A stretch of 64,000 bases of DNA, taken from assembly GCA_910583935.1 (NCBI GenBank), contig CAJTZM010000001.1, positions 62,001 through 126,000 of the forward strand. Reading direction: 5' to 3'. The stretch comes from an uncultured Oscillospiraceae bacterium (lineage in GTDB: Bacteria; Bacillota; Clostridia; Oscillospirales; Ruminococcaceae). A program made the position numbers and the translations under genes. Below are positions 59,161 to 64,000 of this stretch, piece after piece (the first letter of the stretch is position 1; each line of letters starts with the position of its first letter). The notes under the pieces are model-generated. The model saw nothing but the letters and a program-made list of their open reading frames with translations, was not told the DNA's origin and searched no databases.

Positions 59161-60375
59161 ATGAACAGCCTGAGCGGAAAAATCCTCGCAGTTGTTATGT
59201 CGCTGTTCTTGGTAGCATATGTGGGGTATCAGGTTTATCGTTATATGTACTCACCTGTAAAAACAGAGCCAGTACAGCAATACGTTGTTGACGATGTGGT
59301 ATATGCCCAAGGAATTGCTATTCGGGACGAGATCCCGATAGAAGGGAGTTCTTCGGGCATCGTCAGCTATTTTTATGACGATGGGGTCCGGGTTATTACG
59401 GGCACTTCGGTGGCAGAGATACATGCGAGCCGGCAGAGCGTTCAAAACAAGCATCGGGCTGAAAAAATCGACGCGGAAATAGAGCGTCTGGCCAGAATCC
59501 AAAAAACGGCCGGCAATATTGCGAATGTTTCGTCGATTTCTCTTACGATTGAAGAACAGATCGGCAGTCTGATTTTTATGAATGAATCGGGAAATTTACA
59601 GGATGCAGAGCAGATTTGCAACAGCTTACAGGATGTATTAAACAAAAAAGCGGTTGCTATACGGGAAATTACGGACTTTTCCGATAGAATTCACCGACTC
59701 GAAAACGAGAAGGCGTCGTTACAAAGCCAGACATCTGCCCAAATTAGCCAGATTGTCTCTCCGGCATATGGATATTTTGGCAGTTACTGCGATACGGCCT
59801 CTGACAGCATCACGACGGATTTGCTTTCGACAGTAACGGTTTCACAATTGGAAGAACTAGCGTCCGCCAGATATGAACAAAATAACGCATATGTTGGAAA
59901 GGTTATTTTAGGTTATATCTGGTATTATGCGGCGTTGGTTAGCCCGGAAGATGCGGATAAGTTTTCTGTCGGCACGACGGCGTCGCTGTATTTTGGCTCC
60001 TCTTCAGAAGAGGTTCCCGGCACGGTAATACAGCTGATTCAGGACGCGGACAAGGGAAAAACGGCGGTTGTTTTTTCCTGTGACTATATGTCTCAGGATA
60101 TTTCGCGTCTGCGCAGCTCAGCAGTCCGGATTGAATTGGGAAGCTATAAGGGATTAAAAATCCCTTATAAGGCGCTGAGATTTCAAGATGGAGTACAGGG
60201 CGTTTATGTAGTGAAAAACCAGATATTGGAGTTTAAAAAGGTTGAGATTGTTTACGAAAGCGTAGGCTTTTTTGTAAGCAGGATCGACAGTAACGACGAA
60301 GAACGAGTACAGCTTTATGATGATATTGTAACGGAAGGAACCGATTTGTATGAGGGAAGAGCCATCAATTCCTGA
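59161..60375 (+). CDS. HlyD-like membrane protein of the division-gene cluster
   Basis: 404 residues: one N-terminal membrane helix (about residues 7-26), then a biotinyl-lipoyl-like half (VYAQGIAIRDEIPIEGSSSGIVSYFYDDGVRV), a helical hairpin (residues about 85-180) and a second beta half with GSYKGLKIPYKALRF. This is the shape of HlyD/membrane-fusion proteins, but no partner transporter is nearby. The protein lies just before yggS-sepF, so a cell-envelope role is likely; function unknown. It starts six bases after hfq. Confidence 0.82.
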   Translation: MNSLSGKILAVVMSLFLVAYVGYQVYRYMYSPVKTEPVQQYVVDDVVYAQGIAIRDEIPIEGSSSGIVSYFYDDGVRVITGTSVAEIHASRQSVQNKHRAEKIDAEIERLARIQKTAGNIANVSSISLTIEEQIGSLIFMNESGNLQDAEQICNSLQDVLNKKAVAIREITDFSDRIHRLENEKASLQSQTSAQISQIVSPAYGYFGSYCDTASDSITTDLLSTVTVSQLEELASARYEQNNAYVGKVILGYIWYYAALVSPEDADKFSVGTTASLYFGSSSEEVPGTVIQLIQDADKGKTAVVFSCDYMSQDISRLRSSAVRIELGSYKGLKIPYKALRFQDGVQGVYVVKNQILEFKKVEIVYESVGFFVSRIDSNDEERVQLYDDIVTEGTDLYEGRAINS

Positions 60376-61066
60376 CTGGGAGCTACAGGAGAATATTCGT
60401 GAAATCCGGGAGCGGGTTGGAGCGGCCGCAGTAAAAAGTGGGAGAGCTTTTGAGGATATTTCTATTATGGCAGTGACAAAAACGGTTCCGGTTCAGCGCG
60501 TCAATCAGGTAATTCAGAGTGGAATTACGCTGCTGGGAGAGAATCGCGTACAGGAATATCTGGAAAAATATCCGCTTTATGAAAAGAAAAATTGCTCAGT
60601 CCATTTTATTGGCAGATTACAAACCAATAAGGTTCGGTATATTGTGGATAAAATTGATATGGTTGAATCGGTTGATAGTATTCGTCTAGCCCAAGAGCTG
60701 GAGAAGCGTTGCGCTGCTTTAGAAAAGACGATAGGGGTTTTATTAGAGGTAAATATTGGGGCGGAACCGACTAAATCCGGTATTCTGCCAGAGGATTTAC
60801 CGGAATTGATGAAAACGGTTGCGATTTTGCCTCATCTTCGTTTGTCTGGCCTAATGGCAATTCCTCCGGCAGGTGGGAAGGAAGAGGAAAACCGATATTA
60901 TTTTTCCAAGATGTATGATCTGTTCCTTGACATACAGGCAAAAAATAGAGATAATAGTGATGTGCGATTTCTGTCAATGGGAATGTCTAATGATTTTGAG
61001 ACTGCGATTGCCTGTGGGGCCAATATTGTCCGACTGGGTACGATTTTATTTGGGAAACGAAAATAA
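60350..61066 (+). CDS. YggS/YlmE family pyridoxal phosphate protein
   Basis: 238 residues; cytosolic PLP-binding protein of the alanine racemase-like fold with the PLP Lys in IMAVTKTVP and HFIGRLQTNKVRYIV, LRLSGLMAIPP and FLSMGMSNDFETAIACGANIVRLG. It keeps PLP balance and is a standard neighbour of sepF. The start overlaps the previous gene by 26 bases, with GAAGGAA upstream. Confidence 0.95.
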   Translation: MREEPSIPDWELQENIREIRERVGAAAVKSGRAFEDISIMAVTKTVPVQRVNQVIQSGITLLGENRVQEYLEKYPLYEKKNCSVHFIGRLQTNKVRYIVDKIDMVESVDSIRLAQELEKRCAALEKTIGVLLEVNIGAEPTKSGILPEDLPELMKTVAILPHLRLSGLMAIPPAGGKEEENRYYFSKMYDLFLDIQAKNRDNSDVRFLSMGMSNDFETAIACGANIVRLGTILFGKRK

Positions 61067-61080
61067 CAGGAGGAACCAGC

Positions 61081-61512
61081 ATGAGTTTAATGGATAGCAT
61101 CAGAAGGTTGTTTGATTATCCGGAAGAAGATGAGTATGAGGAGGAAGACGAATTTCTGGCTCATGAGGGGACAAATGGTGCGCCTATAGCAGAACAGGGC
61201 TCCAGAAGAAATAAAGTGGTGAATATCCACGCAACAACCCAGCTGGCGGTTGTGCTGGTAAAGCCGGAGCGTTTTGACGACGCACGTTCCATTGCCGATC
61301 ATTTGAATACAAAGCGAACGGTTGTTTTAAATTTAGAGCAGACAAGCAAAGACGTATCCCGCCGGCTGATTGACTTTCTCAGTGGCGTTGCCTACGCGAA
61401 TAACGGTCAGATTCAGCGAGTAGCGAACAGCACATACATTATCACGCCTTATAATGTGGACATTATGGGCGATTTGTTAGACGAATTGGAAAACAGCGGT
61501 GTCTTTTTCTAA
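61081..61512 (+). CDS. sepF: cell division protein SepF
   Basis: 143 residues. A short N-terminal membrane-binding helix (SLMDSIRRLFDY) is followed by an acidic linker and the SepF core (VVLVKPERFDDARSIADHLNTKRTVVLNLEQTSKDVSRRLIDFLSG is quoted here in part: KPERFDDARSIADHL). It crosslinks FtsZ filaments to the membrane. It starts 15 bases after yggS with AGGAGG. Confidence 0.94.
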   Translation: MSLMDSIRRLFDYPEEDEYEEEDEFLAHEGTNGAPIAEQGSRRNKVVNIHATTQLAVVLVKPERFDDARSIADHLNTKRTVVLNLEQTSKDVSRRLIDFLSGVAYANNGQIQRVANSTYIITPYNVDIMGDLLDELENSGVFF

Positions 61513-61514
61513 CA

Positions 61515-62285
61515 ATGATTCATTTAAAGGAGCTTTCAGGGGACGAAAAAATCCTTCAGTCCCGTTTTCAAGATGCGATTTATTTAGCACAGGTTCGAAA
61601 TCAACCGAAATTTACCGGATTTTTGGATATCCGCCAACAGGAGATTCTTAAAGCGGTGTCGGCGGCGGCTGGTTTTTCGTCTTGGCGGCTTTATGGTGGT
61701 TTTCCGGAGGCGGAAAGAAAAGTAGCCGGCTTTTTTCCAGATTACGTAGAGCCGGACGGGCTGGATATGTTTCCGATTATGCCGCTTACAGCGCATTTCC
61801 GTGAGCAGGATAAGCTCTCTCATCGGGATTTTTTAGGTTCTCTGATGGGACTTCGTATTTCAAGAGAATTGGTTGGCGATATTCTCGTCGGGAATGGTAT
61901 GGCGGTTTTTTTTGTTTTAGAAAAAGCTGCGCCGGTCCTGCTGGATGAGTTCCTGAAAGTTGGACGGGTGGGTATTACTTTGTCCAAGGGCGCGCAGAAT
62001 CTGGAAGAGTTGCGGCCAAAACTAGTCTGTGTATCTGGAACTGTATCCAGCGCCCGGTTAGATGCAGTCGTAGCTTTTTTAACCCATTTGTCACGTGGAA
62101 ATGCGCAGGAAATGATCCGGCAGGAGCGGGTGAAGGTAGATGGACAGGTGCGTACGGATATAGCTGGACAAGTACAGGTGCCAAGTCTATTATCCATTCG
62201 TGGATATGGCAAATATGCGCTTCATTCTTTCTATGGGGTTTCGAAAAAAGGCCGGTTGCACATAAAGGCAGGGCATTATCAATAA
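61515..62285 (+). CDS. ylmH: YlmH-family RNA-binding protein (S4 domain)
   Basis: 256 residues: the N-terminal YlmH domain (DAIYLAQVRNQPKFTGFLD, EPDGLDMFPI) and a C-terminal S4 RNA-binding domain (SSARLDAVVAFLTHLSRG, RVKVDGQVRTD). In Bacillus YlmH has been linked to rescue of stalled ribosomes. It starts two bases after sepF. Confidence 0.92.
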   Translation: MIHLKELSGDEKILQSRFQDAIYLAQVRNQPKFTGFLDIRQQEILKAVSAAAGFSSWRLYGGFPEAERKVAGFFPDYVEPDGLDMFPIMPLTAHFREQDKLSHRDFLGSLMGLRISRELVGDILVGNGMAVFFVLEKAAPVLLDEFLKVGRVGITLSKGAQNLEELRPKLVCVSGTVSSARLDAVVAFLTHLSRGNAQEMIRQERVKVDGQVRTDIAGQVQVPSLLSIRGYGKYALHSFYGVSKKGRLHIKAGHYQ

Positions 62286-62296
62286 GGAGTGGGATC

Positions 62297-62953
62297 ATGC
62301 TGAATGCACAGGAAATATTAGAGAAAAAATTTGAAAAATCAGCATTTGGATATCGGATTGACGAGGTGGAGGGATATCTTCAGGAAATTTCCGAAGCTTT
62401 TGATAAAATGCAGAATGAAAAAATGCAAATGGAAAGAAAATTGGAGGTATTAGCGGAAAAAATAGAAGAGTATCGCGCAGATGAAGATAGTATGAGAGAT
62501 GCCATTTTGGATGCACGTAAATTGGGCTCTTCGATCGTGAAGGATGCTCAACGGCAGGCGGATTCCATTTTATCAGATGCGAACGCCCAGTCCGCAAGGG
62601 TAATCGACAGCATTCAAATGCGTGCGGAACGGGAAAAAATGAACCTTTCCCATCTGCAAAAAGAGGTGGCAACCTTCAAAAATCAGCTTTTGGCCTTGTA
62701 TAAAAACCATTTAGAGCTGATCAGCTCCTTGCCAGAGAATATAAAAAAAGAAGCGTCAAATCCAGAGAAAGCAGCCGCTGTCCAGGAGGATATCCGCCAT
62801 GAGCAGCCACATGAGCCGCCAGTACCGGCGCAGGATGCTTTGGATTTTGACGAGCCTGCTGTTTTGGAAGAAGAACCTGCACCAGCAGAGGAAAGAGAGT
62901 CTCGATTTGGTCCTCTGCGCTTTGGCGCCGGATATGATTTGAAAAGAGACTGA
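62297..62953 (+). CDS. DivIVA-domain protein
   Basis: 218 residues. The N-terminal DivIVA segment EKKFEKSAFGYRIDEVEGYL (about residues 9-28) leads into a long coiled coil (residues 30-160) and an acidic, Pro-rich tail. DivIVA proteins mark curved membrane at poles and septa. It is 12 bases after ylmH, in the sepF-ylmH-divIVA order of Firmicutes. Confidence 0.93.
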   Translation: MLNAQEILEKKFEKSAFGYRIDEVEGYLQEISEAFDKMQNEKMQMERKLEVLAEKIEEYRADEDSMRDAILDARKLGSSIVKDAQRQADSILSDANAQSARVIDSIQMRAEREKMNLSHLQKEVATFKNQLLALYKNHLELISSLPENIKKEASNPEKAAAVQEDIRHEQPHEPPVPAQDALDFDEPAVLEEEPAPAEERESRFGPLRFGAGYDLKRD

Positions 62954-62995
62954 TTAAAAGGATCTTCGGAAAATTCTGAACAGGAGGGGAAATAA

Positions 62996-63187
62996 ATGAA
63001 AATGCCCAATGTGCTCATACTGCCCTGTTCATGCATTTTCTCAGATAGAAAAAAACGAGTTGAAGCCATTCAGAAAGTAAATCATTGGAACGTAGAATAC
63101 GCCTGCTATCAAATGGGAATAAGAAATTGTGCAGATGTCTGTCTTTTAATGGAAAGTATGCAACAATGTGCTTTTTCCCTGTTGTAA
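62996..63187 (+). CDS. short hypothetical protein between divIVA and lspA
   Basis: 63 residues with six Cys (MPNVLILPCSCIF, EYACYQMGIRNCADVC). AGGAGGGG stands ten bases upstream, a strong translation signal, but I recognise no family. A TraR/DksA-type zinc protein is often found at this spot in Clostridia; this could be its remnant, but I cannot show it. Confidence 0.4.
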   Translation: MKMPNVLILPCSCIFSDRKKRVEAIQKVNHWNVEYACYQMGIRNCADVCLLMESMQQCAFSLL

Positions 63188-63220
63188 GGCGTTTTTATTT
63201 TGCTTTTAGGAGGAAAGTTT

Positions 63221-63715
63221 TTGGCTATAGGGATTTTCGTTTTCATTGCCGCCCTTGTTGGGATAGACCAGCTTTTTAAATATCTGATTATTACATATCT
63301 TGCGCCAATAGGATCGGTTCCATTGGTAGAGGGAATCTTTCATTTGACCTATGTAGAAAATTTTGGAGCAGCAGGAGGGATTTTACAGGGTAAACAGCTC
63401 TTTCTAATTATAGTGACCTCTGTTGTGATTATAGGGCTGCTGATTTTACTAATTTTAAAAAAAATTCCGGGACAGCTTCTTCCTTGGATGCTGGGTCTGG
63501 TGGTCGCGGGTGGAATCGGAAATCTGCTGGATCGAATTTTCCGAGGATTTGTCATAGATTATTTAGATTTTTGTTGGATTCATTATCCTGTTTTTAATTT
63601 TGCCGATTGCTGTGTTGTTATTGGCGTCTTTTTTATTGCGTTTTACATCCTTAGAAGCGAACGAAAGCAAGGGAAAAAAGCCGATTCTTCAACAGGTGAT
63701 ACAGATGGGATCTGA
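63221..63715 (+). CDS. lspA: lipoprotein signal peptidase
   Basis: 164 residues with four membrane helices; aspartic protease of type II signal peptides. The catalytic Asp pair is in GNLLDRIFRGFVIDYLDF and NFADCCVVIG. The start TTG 63221 was chosen because AGGAGG stands seven bases upstream; an in-frame TTG at 63200 lies before that site. It would process the lipoproteins seen in this window. It overlaps the next gene. Confidence 0.95.
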   Translation: MAIGIFVFIAALVGIDQLFKYLIITYLAPIGSVPLVEGIFHLTYVENFGAAGGILQGKQLFLIIVTSVVIIGLLILLILKKIPGQLLPWMLGLVVAGGIGNLLDRIFRGFVIDYLDFCWIHYPVFNFADCCVVIGVFFIAFYILRSERKQGKKADSSTGDTDGI

Positions 63716-64000
63716 GGAAAAGGCATACTTTATTGTGCAGCCGGAAAGTGAAGGGATCCGAGCTGATCAGTTTTTGGTTCAGGCGGACCCGGCGCACACT
63801 CGTTCTTTTTGGCAAAAGCGTATTAAAAACGGTGAGGTTTTGGTAAACGGCCGGCCGATTTTAAAAAGTGTGCGCCTAAAGGGAGGCGACCAGATACAAT
63901 CTTACCTGCCGAAGCCAATGTCTGATTCTGCGCAGCCGGAGAATATCCCATTGGACATTCTTTATGAGGATGACAATTTACTGGTGGTCAATAAGCCGAA
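63705..64000 (+). CDS. RluD-family pseudouridine synthase, N-terminal part
   Basis: Partial gene cut by the right edge; about 98 residues. It begins MGSEEKAYFIVQ and shows an S4 domain (GIRADQFLVQ, KNGEVLVNGRPILKS) and the opening of the catalytic domain (ILYEDDNLLVVNKP). The enzyme modifies uridines in 23S rRNA. The start ATG overlaps the lspA stop region by 11 bases; lspA-rluD is a common pair. Confidence 0.92.
   Translation, partial: MGSEEKAYFIVQPESEGIRADQFLVQADPAHTRSFWQKRIKNGEVLVNGRPILKSVRLKGGDQIQSYLPKPMSDSAQPENIPLDILYEDDNLLVVNKP

Overview
The window reads as a chromosomal segment of an anaerobic, endospore-forming Clostridia member, most likely of the Oscillospiraceae/Ruminococcaceae type. 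This is inferred from the sporulation genes (spoIVB, a ylbJ-like gene, yqfC-yqfD), the ferredoxin-dependent 2-oxoacid oxidoreductases, pyruvate formate-lyase with its activase, a sodium-pumping decarboxylase, low-GC Gram-positive promoters and ribosome sites, T-box/ZTP/THF riboswitches, a DinR-type SOS box, and the miaB-ylbF-mutS-mutL-miaA-hfq and sepF-ylmH-divIVA-lspA gene orders. No phage, insertion sequence, integrase or CRISPR array was seen.

Layout. 1-1271 (minus): a P-loop ATPase, a ferredoxin subunit and the start of a 2-oxoacid:ferredoxin oxidoreductase. 1496-2707: spoIVB. 2973-6928 (plus): purB, then secD-secF. 7282-10600 (plus): a complete Na+-translocating oxaloacetate decarboxylase (gamma, biotin carrier, beta, alpha). 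10743-13320 (minus): a T-box leader, a cupin HTH regulator and an AMP-forming acyl-CoA ligase, preceded by a phosphoglycolate phosphatase-like gene. 14165-16362: a divergent lipoprotein / ApbE / membrane-protein group. 16441-19620: ZTP riboswitch, pflB, pflA. 19751-21770 (minus): membrane protein, J-domain protein and DUF5685-like protein. 21989-26724: mntP, iorA-iorB-paaK and an ACT protein. 26806-27614: THF riboswitch and an ECF S component. 28685-33557: SOS-controlled uvrB-uvrA. 33636-41805: ABC-F, amidase and sporulation genes. 41997-43456: TM2 protein, HTH regulator and two tRNAs. 44408-47794: aroB-aroA-aroC. 47978-51198: ABC-F and AI-2E transporter. 51295-58869 onward: miaB, ylbF, mutS, mutL, miaA, hfq. 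59161-64000: HlyD-like protein, yggS, sepF, ylmH, divIVA, lspA and an rluD-like gene.

How it fits together. The metabolic genes suggest fermentation of organic and amino acids: 2-oxoacid and indolepyruvate ferredoxin oxidoreductases make acyl-CoAs, PaaK-like and AMP-forming ligases interconvert acids and CoA esters, and oxaloacetate decarboxylase turns decarboxylation into a sodium gradient. One-carbon metabolism is tied in by two riboswitches, ZTP before pflB-pflA (formate supply) and THF before a folate-type ECF S component. The most unusual regulatory arrangement is a full T-box leader in front of a cupin regulator and an acyl-CoA ligase, rather than an aminoacyl-tRNA synthetase or amino-acid gene.

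Limits: everything was read by eye. Promoters, terminators and RNA folds are pattern matches, not computed structures. Product names rest on recognised motifs, not on database searches.
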